Positions 1-11,409 of a stretch of 64,000 nucleotides of DNA are shown one piece after another. The stretch spans positions 248,001-312,000 of the forward strand of contig CP053156.1 in assembly GCA_014607495.2 (NCBI GenBank), in the 5' to 3' direction. The notes under the pieces were generated by a model. That model did no database searches, was not told where the DNA came from, and was given only the letters and a program-made list of their open reading frames with translations. Within the stretch, counting starts at the first letter, position 1, and the number at the start of each line of letters is the position of its first letter. The position numbers were made by a program, and so were the translations under genes. Source of the DNA: Carposina sasakii (taxonomy: Eukaryota; Arthropoda; Insecta; Lepidoptera; Carposinidae).

Positions 1-59
1 AAAATCGGCCCTATGTCTTTCATAAAGATGCTCTTGGTTTTTATGACATTATCTATAAG

Positions 60-308
60 TACATACCGCCTTTATCTCTTACGGGGTAGGCAGAGCACCA
101 AGGGCCGATAGAACCACATGTTGCCACTTCTGATCAATTTTGAGGGTATAGTTGAGATGTACAAGTTCGGTTAGTAGTGACAGGTGGTCAGCCCATCGCC
201 TACAAAACACCAAGACCCTCTTGTCCCTCTACTGACTTGTACAGTATGCCCGGGAAGAGAAGCAGCTGTAGTATTATACCTTTTTTTTCACTCCCAGGGC
301 AGCATAGA
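60..308 (+). repeat. SINE-like dispersed repeat, copy 1
   Basis: About 250 bp that recur at 4252-4512, 37125-37345 and 58557-58805 on the plus strand and at 19820-20080 on the minus strand. Shared blocks include GGGGTAGGCAGAGCACCAAG near the start and CTCTTGTCCCTCTACTGACT in the second half, ending near a T-run and CTCCCAG. No coding capacity and no terminal inverted repeats are visible, so a retroposed SINE-like origin is inferred. The short open frame inside it is not a gene. Confidence 0.75.
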
Positions 309-1747
309 ATCTATAAGAGTAGATATCTTTAAAGATATTACTTATGTGACAGACTCCTTGAAGTACATATAACTACCACCCTAACTGGCTAAACTAATGC
401 TTGTGACCCATTAAAATTATTACAAATCTATTAACCTAGCAATGAATTGACAAACTCGAAGTACATTGCTCGTTAATCTCGTTATGTTAGCGTAAGCGCC
501 ATTACTATAATTAAATTGAGAAATTTAGATTTATTATGGAAGGGGTATTGAGTACCCTGAATTCTTCTCATCACGAGGAGAGTTTTTTTGTTGGCGCATA
601 CGTCCTTCAATTTATTTACAGGACATACTGTATAATCTTAAGGAGGAATCAATGTTTATTTAAATATTTTATTACAATTATAATAGAATCGATATAATTT
701 CAATGTATTTTTTATTTGGAAACACCATTTGGCAGATGATGTTGTCTTTTGTATGAACGCGATTTGGAGAATTGATTAGCCAAATGTAACATCGTTTCAC
801 AATGTAGTTCGTTATCGTGGCATTATCCTCCAATAGCATCACATCATCTATCAAACGCAACGCGCGGATTGCAGTCTTCCTATAATAGGAAGCAATTAGG
901 TCCAATAATTGGACAAAATGTCACGATTGCGTACCTACTTTTAACTAAGCTCCTTGCCCGTTTAAAAATTGTCTCTTGGCTCCCCTACTATGATACTATG
1001 TAGGTATGTATTACTATACTTATAATGAATGTGTTTCTGTCCAAAATAAAGTATTATAATTCTAAGCACTGTTTATAAGCATTTGTTATTTACTTTATGT
1101 TTACAAGTTGTAATTAAATGTAATGAACCCACCAAATTAAATTGTTTTATTTGTTACAAACAAATGTATAGAACAGCTGCGCATTATGTACTTTACTATT
1201 AATACATTGTGAAGCGACTGCGGCTACTTGTAGGTACACATAAATGGCAACGTCAAAGACGATGTTTGGTTATGTGAGGAGACGGAATAGAGAGTTGAGT
1301 TCGTTATCAGACGCTGTTAAAACTAACACGAAACATCAAATAAAATCGTATCATTATTTTTGTTTTATAAAATTTACAAACAGTTCTTTTGGTATTTGCC
1401 ACAGAGCACAACTTAAAGACCAAGCTTAGATGGAACTTTAGTATTTCTTTATTTATAGCGTTTGCCCACCACACCGCAAGGAAATTACGTAACTGCAAAA
1501 GCAAATTCAAAGCTTCTAGGAAATTACGTAACTTGCAAAAGCAAAGCTGGAGCAATGCAAGCGATCGCGAAAATTGGGAGTGTGAGTACGCGGGGCGAGT
1601 GGAAGACATAGGAGGACGCCACACATACGTTACATACTCACAATCGCGATCGCATTTCTTTGGCTTTAATTTGACTAGTTACATAATCAGCCCACCTACA
1701 CAGAATAGTAGCGTGCGTGTGATATCTTCAAAGGTCCCTTTATAATA
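309..1747. other. No gene recognised
   Basis: AT-rich sequence with no convincing exon on either strand. A short direct duplication near 1480-1545 repeats GGAAATTACGTAACT followed by GCAAAAGCAAA. The region probably belongs to the intron or 3' part of the minus-strand gene whose last visible exon is at 2256-2391, but I found no further exon of it here. Confidence 0.5.
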
Positions 1748-2016
1748 TCTAAGGCCCAATTTACACCGCCGCAGAATGGAACGGAAGCGACTTTTTGCTA
1801 TGTAATCGTATATAGCATAATGAACTTTATATCAATGGTGTAACACACAAATTAAATACGAGCCAAAAAATTGGACGCGCGTCTTCCGCGGAACGCATTC
1901 TTGTGAATACTCCGGTGATTTGACGCTGATGATATAAAGTTCATTATGCTATATACGATTTCGTTGCAAAAAGTCGCTTCCGTTCCATTCCGCTGCGGTG
2001 TAAAATTAGCCTAAGT
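1748..2016. mobile_element. Foldback MITE with long inverted repeats
   Basis: The left arm (1748-1840) and right arm (1930-2016) are inverted copies over about 85 bp, interrupted by a few mismatches. The tips read CTAAGGC and GCCTAAG. The arms share ATATAGCATAATGAACTTTA and its complement. There is no coding sequence between the arms, so this is a non-autonomous DNA transposon. The target duplication is not clear. Confidence 0.8.
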
Positions 2017-2255
2017 AACTAATATGTATAAGTATCTCTCACATGCGAATGAGATGGATGATAAAAAAATTGTCCACAGCAGTTTAATGTCTATGGATGA
2101 GCTATGACTATAAACCGTTTCATAGAATAATTCCTATGCCTGATTTCGGAACTAACATTTTTTGCATGCAGTGAATCAGAAAATGTGGTCATACACATAG
2201 TAACTAGCGCCATCGTCCATCGGAAGTATACGGTGAAACGGACATTATCACTTAC

Positions 2256-5200
2256 CGACCGTAGTGTACCGCACATAGGTCTCCTGGTTGTCCATCATGG
2301 CGTCCACGGCTTGCTTCTCGCAGTACAGCGCGGTCACCACGGCTATCGTCGGCTGCCGGGACGAGCACAGCGTCGGCATTTGCTTGACCACCTGTGGGAC
2401 AGTGGGCGTTTATAGTGGGCATTAACAATAGTGGGCATTGGCAATAGTGGGCAATAGCAATAGTGGGCATTAGCAATAGTGGGATTAGAACAGAAGGGCG
2501 TTGTGCTGTTGAGTAGAGGACTGTGGGCCTTACTAATTAAAAACGAAATTCCATATATTTTCCTTTCAAATCATGTATGTCGTCGTCGTCAGCCTATTGC
2601 AGTCCACTGCTGGACGTAGGCCTCCCCCAGTGTACGCCACATGGCTCGATCTCCCGTTTTTGCCATCCAGTCACTACCAGCCGTCCCCTTTAAGTCATCT
2701 TTAAATCTATACTAATAATATTATAAAGCTGAAGAGTTTGTTTGTTTGTTTGTTTGAACGCGCTAATCTCAGGAACTACTGGTCTGATTTGAAAAATCCT
2801 TTCAGTGTTAGATAGCCCATTTACCAAGGAAGGCTACAGTCTATACAACAACCTGCCCGGCTTCGCACGGGTACAACGCCCCCTCACGCGGACGAAGTCG
2901 TGGGCGGCTGCTATCATGTATAATGAGGTTATAACTTTACTCACAGTTTAGTTACATCCGTACCGTATTTGTTTATATCACACTAACGACAGTAAAAAAA
3001 TATCAAAACTTAGAAATATTGACTAACACGAACAAAACTATACCTATCAATAGGTACCTCGAGCCATTAGCCTATTTATGTATAGCCGACCTCTCAAATA
3101 ATGGGATAAAGGTATATGAATGTTGATGAATTAATGCGGTGGTTGGGCTCCTTAGTCATGGCGGGAAATTCATTTTTTTTACAATTTTTGATAATTACGA
3201 CTAAACTTTAAAATACCCGCCACAACCAAGGATAAACCCCGTAAGGGATAAAGGCGTGATTATATGTATGTATGTATGTACAACCAAGGAGGAATCGCTT
3301 TAAGTTGAGTATTCTAAGTCTACAATAAAAAGTCAGTACCTAAAGCTGGTCACTAAAAATATGATGTGTATGCCCCCAATTGACTCTAGTAATTGGACAA
3401 TTAATAGGGCTAATAATATGTAGATGCGGGCAGCATCTAATGCCTCCGCATTATACAGGATGATTTTTGGTCGTCAACGTTCCCGAAAACTAAGGAATCT
3501 TCTCATCATCACGATCATTTTTCTCCATGGAAGCATACCTGGGAAGTGTCTGGTTTCCAAAATATTAGGGTCCAAAATTGAGTAAATAGACTGCGTTTTT
3601 CTGCATAAATGCACATTGACGCGTATAGCAATATTTTTTCACGAGATATAATTAATATCTGTCTATGAAAAAACTAGCATAAACACTGGACACTATAAAT
3701 TTCGCCCGATCAAGTAAGGGTAGCAACGAAAAAACATCCTGTATTATACTAACAATTATCGAATCTTTTAAGTAATCTATCTTCTACAGGGTGTAACAAA
3801 AAGGGTATGTTAAGCGAAAAGCTATGTAAATAGCCCACTATAGAGAACCTATCAACAAAATTTAAGACTCGAAATCACATTTTTATTTTTCAAGATTGTA
3901 TGAAAATTCCTGAGATATTTAAAAATTCTCCATACTATCCGGAAAAATAAACATGTGATTTCGGGTCTCAAATTTTGTGGATAGGTTCTCTACAGTGGGC
4001 TGTTCATATAGCTTTTTGCTTAACATACCCTTTTTGTTACACCCTGTATACATATAATAAAATTGTAACGGATTGATGTTTGTGCACGCTAATCTCATAA
4101 ACAGCTGAACCGATTTCGATGCAGTTTTCAGGAATATATTGTGACAGGTCCCACTTAACATATAGGCTACTTTTTATCCCGGATAATTTCGACATTTTGT
4201 TTTTTCTGCAGTCCACGCGGCCGGAGTCGCGGGCGTCCACTAGTTCTACATACATACATATAATCACGCCTTTGTCCCTTACGGGGTAGGCAGAGCACCA
4301 AGGGCCTATAGCACCACATGGTGCCACTTCTGACCAATTTTGAGGGTATAGTTGAGATGTAAAAGTTCGGTTAGTAGTGACAGGTGGTCATCCCATCGCC
4401 TACAAAACACCAAGACCCTCTTGTCCCTCTACTGACTTGTACAGTATGCCCAGGAAGAGAAGCAGCTATAGTATAATACGTTTTTTTCACTCCCAGAGCA
4501 GCATACAAGTACTAAGTATTATCCTTTATCTAACAATGTAGACAAACTTTTTACCTGTGTGTCGATACTGTGTTGTCGAATATATAGGCCTTCGTGCATC
4601 GCTCGAGTGAGACCCTTTTCTTCTAACGCTTCCAGAGCATCCTTTACCTCTGTTTTCGACCACTTTCCGGCACTGTAACATAAAATTGCAGTAAGGATCA
4701 ACTAACTATTCCATTAGGCTTAGTTCACACGTAATCCTCAGCGTGATTTTTCATTAGAAGCGACGTGTAAACGACGATAAAACGTGCTTAGATACCTAGG
4801 TATACCTGTAAAGTCCTATATGACGCTCTTTATTAAGAACTACCGCATAATAAATGTGCGGCACAATTTCGTGTGAACCCAGCCGTAATAAAACCCAGCA
4901 CAAGTCAACACAGGTATAAAATGATATGGCCAGTATGTATGACTAACGAATCACCTACACCGCTGATCTTGGCCCTAAAACTTGGAGGGTGTGTTCTCTG
5001 CATGACGTAGGTAGGTATACGATAAGAAATCATTTTTATTTAGTAGTTAAGTCGTGAGCTAGTGTCCTAAAAATAGCCAGGCTTAATAAATCCGGAATAG
5101 TTGGATATTACTTGAATACATAAATCCTATCTAAAATTCTTTAGACAAATTTCGCTATAAATGGACGAAGACACGCAAAACATCCAATAATTTAATATAT

Positions 5201-8200
5201 CTACCTTCACTGGCGGCTCGTCCTATGGAGCGCTGGTGCAGTGCACTCCCATTCACGAAGATTACATAGGCAATCTATATTTCTCTATAATTATCTTTCA
5301 ATTCTACTATGTTTATGCAATAGTGTCTACGCGTTCGTCTCAAGTAAGTTGTAATCTTATGTATCAAGAGGAGCGCTAGCGATCGCGCTCTAATGAAACG
5401 AAATTTGGTACGATTCCTAGTACTGTATTTAATGAGTGCGAAAGAGACATGCCGACATAGGCGGGCGCGTGAAACAGAAGATTTCTTATGAATAATTAGC
5501 CTTATCTGGAGCGCCGCTCACATTCAATTCGCGTATGCGGCTACTAGATGTCGCTTAGTCCGAGTTAGAACGCGATATGGTTGTCTTTAATGTGGGTCAT
5601 CTGAATTTTAATATGAGCGACGTTGCACAGTGAACTCCCATCTAAACATACCAGGAGCCGCCAGTGTCTACCTTTGTATGTATAAATTTTATTGTGGACG
5701 TTAAAACCGGTTTGTAGTTTCGCACGGACCTAACAATCATAATCTCATACAAATTCCCACGGTAAATGCAAATAGCCTTGACAATATTGGTCTATTTATT
5801 TCACTTCATAAAATGCAATGATGGTAGAGTGAGTTCCACCAAATAGTTACTATGTTACAACATTATCGATGTTACTGCATACAATTTTTTTTATTCATAA
5901 TCAGGCATAGGAGTTATTCTATTAAACGAACTCTACCTACTTAATAGAAGTTTTTTAGTCTTGTAATGTGGGCAATAGATGTTTCTGTTTCCCTATTAAC
6001 AATCTACAATCTACATCCTATGACACATGCTGTATTCTGTACCATTTATACTAAGGTTACTCCATAACTTTGTTCTGATGGGTGGAGCTTTCTAGTTTAA
6101 TAATTAATTACATTTTCTATTTAATTACTGTTACTGATATGCCATTGCTAATATTTCAAAAGTTAATATAGTAAGTAGGTGTTTTTACTTAAAATTATTA
6201 TGTTTTTACTTACCTAACAAAATCTTCTACTGTAAGTGGGTTGGGGTAGGCATTCTCAATCATATCCAATACTCGCTGTTCGGATATCACTGGCGTATGA
6301 TCTTCAATGAATGCTGAAAATGATATATTATTAGAATTATCTAACAGTGAAATAAAATATAAGCAATCTCTAATTGAGGAAAAAAATTAATTAGGCGATG
6401 TTTGCTGTGGCCAGTAAATTTTTTGCAAACATATTAAACCCCAAATCAGCACAGGACTGTATAGTAAAATTCAGCTGTCAACAACAATATATGGATATTC
6501 ACACTGAACCATGTCTGTAGGAGTAGGGAAATTTATTCTATCACACCGAAATAGCCATTCTATTTAGTAGAGTAGTAGTAGTACCCCTACCTACCACAAT
6601 GATTGATGCATGCCTAAAATTTACAATAAGACATTATGAGACAACACAAACCAACACATTACTTTAACTTGGGTACCACAAAATACTAACTAACAAGTTA
6701 GCATATTCCGGATTTTTTTGCGTACACCAGATTTGACTTCTGGAATCATGGACCAGAGGACTGGAGACTCCTGTCTCCCCTGCCCTTAATCCGCCTATAA
6801 TATCTAATATGGTTGCACAGATTAAGAATTGTGGACATGCACTATTTCATACAAATGAAATTAGTGAATTGTCAGTATTTTGCCAAGTTTTCTATTATGA
6901 TAATAATATACTTCTATCGTTAGCTAGCTATTATGTAACATTAATTTAGATACAAAAAAAAATGATGAAAATAAGTAATAGGTGTTTTCTCATATCCTAA
7001 TGTTACAGGCAAAGTAAAAAGATATCATGCTAATAAGTAAGTACATACAAAATACTTAAATACAACAAATTCTTACTTGTTACCACTCCATTCCTCTCTG
7101 TTTGGGAAAATAAATACATATTAAATTGTAAGCATATAAAAGATATGAGAATAGTATGTACTTATATATAGGCATATGAATCAATAATTACTAGTGATGA
7201 AAGAGACTCAGCCTTTTAAGTCGTTTAAAATAAGACTAGCCTCTTTTTACATGACTTTGCTCCAAAATTAAGACTTTAGCTGTTAGTCTTCAATAATATG
7301 ACTCAGTCAGTTAACGTATAAGACTAGTTACACTAAAACAACTTAAACACCTAAAACAACTAAAACACCTTAAACAACTAAAATGACTTATAGGGCTCTG
7401 TCTGTATATGATGTGGTCTAATCAATTATTAATAATAAGAAAATTATTGATTCTTATTATTTTAACCTAACAATTACATATTAAGCTCACTTTAAAATAA
7501 TGCAAAATATAGTCTATCCTCAGAATTGGTAACTCTAAAATCTTAGATTTGCTTTGTATATAATCATAGCACAGGTATGATAATATCATAGCATATAAAT
7601 ATATGAATTTTACCAGGTGGTGGTGTGGCTTGTCCCTCCTGCCGTAGTTCCACTTCAAGGGTTTTTAATTGTGTGTATTTGTGCTGCATGAGCTTCATAA
7701 TTTTCTTTACAAATCCCACATAATCTGAAATAAAGAATTTATTTTAATACATATAACATACATTTATTGTTAAAAATGGTTGAGGTGTGTCTTACACATA
7801 AACACACACACACACACACACAAACACAAGGGTATCAGAAATTTTATCTATAAAAATAGCAAAAGCCTGTTGAGTATTGCTATTTATATATTGTGTAGGT
7901 ACTTGATAATCTTTTATTTGTAAAAGATGAACTGTATGGGGTAGTTTAATAACTATGTGACACTCAATATATTGACTACCTAGCTCAATAAATGTTCCTA
8001 CATTAAATACTGTTTTATTAGACATAATAAAGCCAAAGTTGTATGGGAACCCCTTTAATATATTTATTTTATTTAGATTTTAGTATATGTTGTTATAGAC
8101 TGTGAAAAGTTCATGTGATAGAGCCTTGTGAGTTGGAGATCCAGGTTGTATAGTCTTGTTTACCTTTTGGAAAATCTTGTGGACTGACAAGTTCACGGAA

Positions 8201-8945
8201 GAAGGCCTGTGCTTCATGGGGTCTCTCACTCGGAGGCATTTGAGGTTTGAACCAGAACCTTAGAGCTCTGGCCTCTCGAGTGTGTGTTCCAGTGGCACCG
8301 GACACCAAATACACACTGAACTCTAGTTGTGCATGACATGGCTCCGTAACCCCATTTTCTGAAAATAATTTTTAATATGCACATTAAAATAACAACATAT
8401 TATGTATACAGTTACACTATTACTCCATATAAGTTCATGTCACTAGGTAGTTAACATAATAAGATCATATCAGGGCTGACTGAGCCTTTTAAGGCAAAAA
8501 TACTCAATATGACTCCATTAAAAATTGCAGTAAATGAATCCATTAAAAATTGTTTCAACAGATAAATAATTCAAATAACAGCAATTTATTTCTCTTCTCA
8601 CAAAAGCAGGGCAGACCTGACAGTTTGTCCAGACAGAGTAAAAATTAGATCACACCTGCTCTTGGATATGCTATTCTTTGCAAATTCAACAAAAGTGGCC
8701 GATTAATACACAAATGAAAACTTTTCAAGTTTTAATCTTAGAATTGAATACCACAGTTACATTTAAGAAAAAAAAACTTATATCTTACCAATGATATTTT
8801 CTTTGCTAACAATAATTCCAGTATGATCTCCACCTGCTATGTGTACTTTATCACTAGCTTCAGGTTCCACTGCTTTCCTTTCTACCACTAAAGTAGTAGA
8901 ATTGGCTGTCTTTGACTTCGGTGCGAGTATTACCTTTTCTTCCAT
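2256..8945 (-). CDS. Winged-helix / nucleoside phosphorylase-like protein, 5' seven exons (partial)
   Basis: Seven coding exons chain in frame with GT-AG borders: 8945-8789, 8358-8164, 7724-7614, 7097-7077 (21 nt), 6313-6214, 4672-4555 and 2391-2256, giving 279 codons. The start is the ATG at 8945 in an AAAATGG context. The last donor is in phase 1, so the gene continues past the left edge. Residues about 190-235 (KWSKTEVKDALEALEEKGL onward) look like a winged-helix unit. The last exon has IAVVTALYCEKQAVDAM, which resembles the start of PNP/UDP-phosphorylase and MTA/SAH-nucleosidase-like domains. I do not recognise the N-terminal 100 residues or a named orthologue. Exon linkage is read directly; the domain names are inferred from pattern alone, and the catalytic part lies outside the window. 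Introns carry Helitron, MITE and SINE-like insertions. Confidence 0.75.
2578..2703 (+). repeat. Non-LTR (RTE-like) 3' fragment
   Basis: The stretch contains GCAGTCCACTGCTGGACGTA and the following GGCCTCCCCCAG, a block found in very many lepidopteran genomes as the end of a non-LTR retroelement. It is cut on the right by the Helitron-like copy starting at 2704. The family name is from memory and was not checked. Confidence 0.5.
2704..2915 (+). mobile_element. Helitron-like element, family 1
   Basis: Starts TCTATACTAATAATATTATAA and runs through a TTTG repeat to a CCCGGCTTCGCACGGGT block and GGACGAAGTCGTGGGCGGC. The same sequence lies reversed at 11630-11832, 34785-35005, 38440-38585 and 52386-52590. 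There is no coding capacity, and it resembles non-autonomous lepidopteran Helitrons. It sits in an intron of the winged-helix gene. Confidence 0.7.
3453..3743 (+). mobile_element. MITE with TACAGGATG ends, copy 1
   Basis: The ends are inverted: TACAGGATGATTTTTGGTCG on the left and a complement-like AACGAAAAAACATCCTGTA on the right. Other copies are 18895-19282, 41576-41790 (partial) and 55344-55983. It is non-coding. Confidence 0.75.
3785..4048. mobile_element. Palindromic mariner-like MITE (ACAGGGTGTAAC), copy 1
   Basis: The ends ACAGGGTGTAACAAAAAGGG and its inverted partner enclose further inverted matches such as GTTAAGCGAAAAGCTAT, so most of the element can fold on itself. Related copies are at 55473-55740 and at the right edge from 63867. 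TA flanks suggest a Tc1/mariner-type target. Confidence 0.75.
4049..4244 (+). mobile_element. Helitron-like element, family 2
   Basis: Carries the family-2 body (GCACGCTAATCTCA, CCGATTTCGATGCAGTTTTC, CAGGTCCCACTTAACATA). It ends with a GC-rich hairpin-capable GTCCACGCGGCCGGAGTCGC and then CTAGT. The CTRR-type end after a hairpin is the Helitron hallmark. Other copies are at 23325-23595, 50626-50842 (minus) and 61720-62028. Confidence 0.7.
4252..4512 (+). repeat. SINE-like dispersed repeat, copy 2
   Basis: Same family as 60-308 and in the same orientation. It lies directly after the family-2 Helitron and about 40 bp from the exon at 4555-4672 of the winged-helix gene. Confidence 0.75.
5208..5666. 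mobile_element. Non-autonomous hAT element with target duplication
   Basis: The ends are inverted CACTGGCGGCTC and GAGCCGCCAGTG. The flanks are a perfect 8-bp repeat TCTACCTT at 5200-5207 and 5667-5674. An 8-bp duplication with CA-G-TG type tips is diagnostic of hAT. The 459-bp body has no transposase. It lies in an intron of the winged-helix gene. Confidence 0.9.
7802..7824. repeat. (CA)n microsatellite
   Basis: A CA dinucleotide run of about 11 units in an intron. Confidence 0.8.
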
Positions 8946-9235
8946 TTTAGATATTGCTATAATTGAGACTAGACATTAGGAACATATCAGGCTTTCAGGG
9001 ATAATTATAACCACTTACAACAGTGATGAATGACCATTTCTATGACTCATAGGCATGTTAAGTAATGGCATGACAAATGCTTAAAAGTAAAATGTGCATT
9101 ACAATTCTTTCACTTACTTAGCTGTTACTACCTATTTTCTGTTTACAGAATATTGTACCTATTAGAAAATCAAATGGAATATGTAATAGAAAATAGAAAG
9201 CCACAAAATGACCACAAACTTTTCGTCGTCAAGGT

Positions 9236-9475
9236 GATTTTTAAATATTTTTTTAAAATAGTTTATCCCGAAGGGGAACTAAGCCCATACAGCCATTGTT
9301 TTTAGTAAATGATTTCTGAATTTTAGATGATGTATGATAATGATGATGAATGGAAACGTCGGGAAAATCCTCAAAAGCGAATGCAAAATTAGTTAAAATC
9401 AAATTAACTGCAGAAACAACTTACATGAGCCCGTGAAGAGATCGTATTCCGACTAAAGTTTTACTACCTCGTTGT
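9236..9475 (-). repeat. A-tailed repeat (family R), partial copy
   Basis: Shares TTTATCCCGAAGG, CTAAGCCCATACAGCCATTG and GAAACGTCGGGAAAATCCTC with copies at 10756-10961 plus 18498-18735, 20440-20860, 28092-28465, 39413-39830 and 39912-40205. In the minus orientation the family ends in GGGATAAACTAAA plus an A-rich tail, like a SINE or LINE 3' end. This copy is cut by the foldback element at 9478. Confidence 0.7.
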
Positions 9476-9477
9476 TA

Positions 9478-9780
9478 TTTTAATACCTCGTATTCTTTGT
9501 AACGTAATGATCATTTTTTCTATGAAACCAACCATGGGAAACGATTTTTTTTTTATTATTTGCAAGCAATTATTCAATTGACAAATGTACCTACAAAACT
9601 AACATTTTAATATGGTGTCTTTAAAAAAAAATTGTTAACTGTTTCCAGATGGATTTATTTTTAAAAAATGCTGATATTCATGTAACTTTGGACCTCAATA
9701 TCTTGGAAACCGTGGTTTCCCAGGGGTGCTTCCATAGAAAAAAATGATCGTGTTACAAAGAATACAAGGTATTAAAAGAA
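9478..9780. mobile_element. Foldback MITE
   Basis: The arms 9478-9525 and 9731-9778 are inverted copies over about 47 bp, e.g. TACCTCGTATTCTTTGTAAC against GTTACAAAGAATACAAGGTA. The interior is AT-rich and non-coding. It interrupts the family-R copy to its left. Confidence 0.7.
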
Positions 9781-9831
9781 CAAAGTTGTCTTTTTACACC
9801 CAGTATATCTACCTATACCTATATATGTACT

Positions 9832-10536
9832 TCTATACTAATATTATAAAGAGGAAAACTTTGTTTGTTTGTAATGAATAGGCTCAAAACCTACTGGACC
9901 GATTTCAAAAATTCTTTCACCGTATTGGACCTGGTTAAACATAGGCTATAACAATTTCCCGATATTCCCACGGGAAGGCCATTAACGGGAATTCTATATT
10001 TTTTACGAAAACCGCTATACATATGAAGCTGAAATCGGGCATATATGTTAATTGGGGACAGCGAGGGAGGACTAAAAACGGATTTCCCGAAATTCCCGCG
10101 GGAAGGGAACAAACGGGAATTCATATTTTTTACGATAACAGCTACACATATGAATCTGAAATTGGGCATATATGTTCATTAGGGACCCGAGGAAGCACTA
10201 GGAACGGATTTCCCGAAATTCCCACGGGAAGGGAACAAACGGGAATTCATTTTTTTACGACAACCGCGATAGATATGAATTTGAAATCAGACCTGTACGT
10301 TCATTAGGGACTGCGAGGGAGCACTAAGAACGGATTTCCAGAAATTCCCACGGGAAGGGAACCAACGGGAGTTTCAAATTTTTACGAAAACCGCTGTACC
10401 TACATATGAAGTTGTAGCTAATGTACTGATACTCGTATGTACCGAAGCGAAGCGAGGGCGGGCCACTATCCCAGATTATTTCGACAATTTGTTTTTTCTC
10501 TAGTCCACGCGGACGGAGTCGCGGGCGTCCACTAGT
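9832..10536 (+). mobile_element. Helitron-like element with internal tandem repeats and two 3' ends
   Basis: Starts TCTATACTAATATTATAAAG and ends CTAGT after a GC hairpin (GTCCACGCGGACGGAGTCGC). Inside are three to four imperfect copies of about 125 bp, each with GGATTTCCCGAAATTCCC and a following CGGGAATTC. A first 3' terminus of the kind ending the element at 54199-55292 (GTACCGAAGCGAAGCGAGGG) occurs at 10439-10470. It is followed by a complete family-2 terminus, so this copy looks like two Helitron ends joined. Short open frames in the tandem repeats are not genes. Confidence 0.75.
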
Positions 10537-10755
10537 TCACAATAAATAAGGATGCGAAAAAAACGATTGTCAAAAGTATGGATCGATTATTCTGTAAAAA
10601 ATATACTTTTTTAATAAAATCGATTATTGAAATCCCGGGGAATCCGGGATCCGGGTAGACCTGACGCGGGGATTTACTAGAATGCAATACATCACGAACT
10701 AGTTTGACCTTTGACTATGAATCTAACCTATACTCTTTCTACGAGTTTGACAGTT

Positions 10756-10961
10756 ATTATTATTTTTTTTTGTTCAGTTTATCCCGGAGGAAAGGCAAGG
10801 GGACCTAAGCCCATACAGCCATTGTCTTGAGTAAATGATTTCTGAATTTATGATGGATAATAATGATGATGATGATGAATGGAAACGTCGGGAAAATCCT
10901 CAAGAACAAGTGTAAAGTTAGTCAAAATGGAAAATTATTGCAGAAACAACTTACATGCGCC
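10756..10961 (-). repeat. Family R repeat, first part, split by hAT insertion
   Basis: This copy stops at CATGCGCC (10954-10961) and resumes at 18498 with the same eight bases. The continuation matches other family-R copies without a gap, so 10962-18497 is an insertion into one repeat copy. Confidence 0.85.
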
Positions 10962-11409
10962 CAACGGCGGATCCAGGGGGGGGTCATGGGGGTCATGACC
11001 CCCCCCTGAGCTGGTTCCAGGACTTAGTTCGACGACTAATTAAGCATAATGATTTTATTTATGTATTTTGTCACCATACAGATTTTATGTAACTACACAC
11101 CTTTAATATTTAATTAATTTAATATATGTCGTATAATAACTTTGTATGATGGCAAACGTTTGGGAACGAGCACATCGAAAATTTTAATTTTACCGCGCCA
11201 CACTTGCGCGCGCTTGTCGACTACGTAACGTCTAGCTCAGGGCTGCCAGATCGTATAATTGAATACAAAATATGTACTCGTATAATCAGACAGTGTATTG
11301 TATCCTTGATCATTTCGTATAATACGATACAAACACTTTTTATGTCAGGGGAAATCTGATTAAATTGATAGAAGGATATGTTTTGCAATTACGCCACTTT
11401 ATAGTAAAA

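Noticed and set aside
678..905. Next exon of the winged-helix gene
   Set aside because: No acceptor in the required phase, and the product does not resemble the expected continuation of a phosphorylase fold.
9891..10307. Overlapping frames on both strands as genes
   Set aside because: They lie across the tandem repeats of a Helitron and change with repeat phase.
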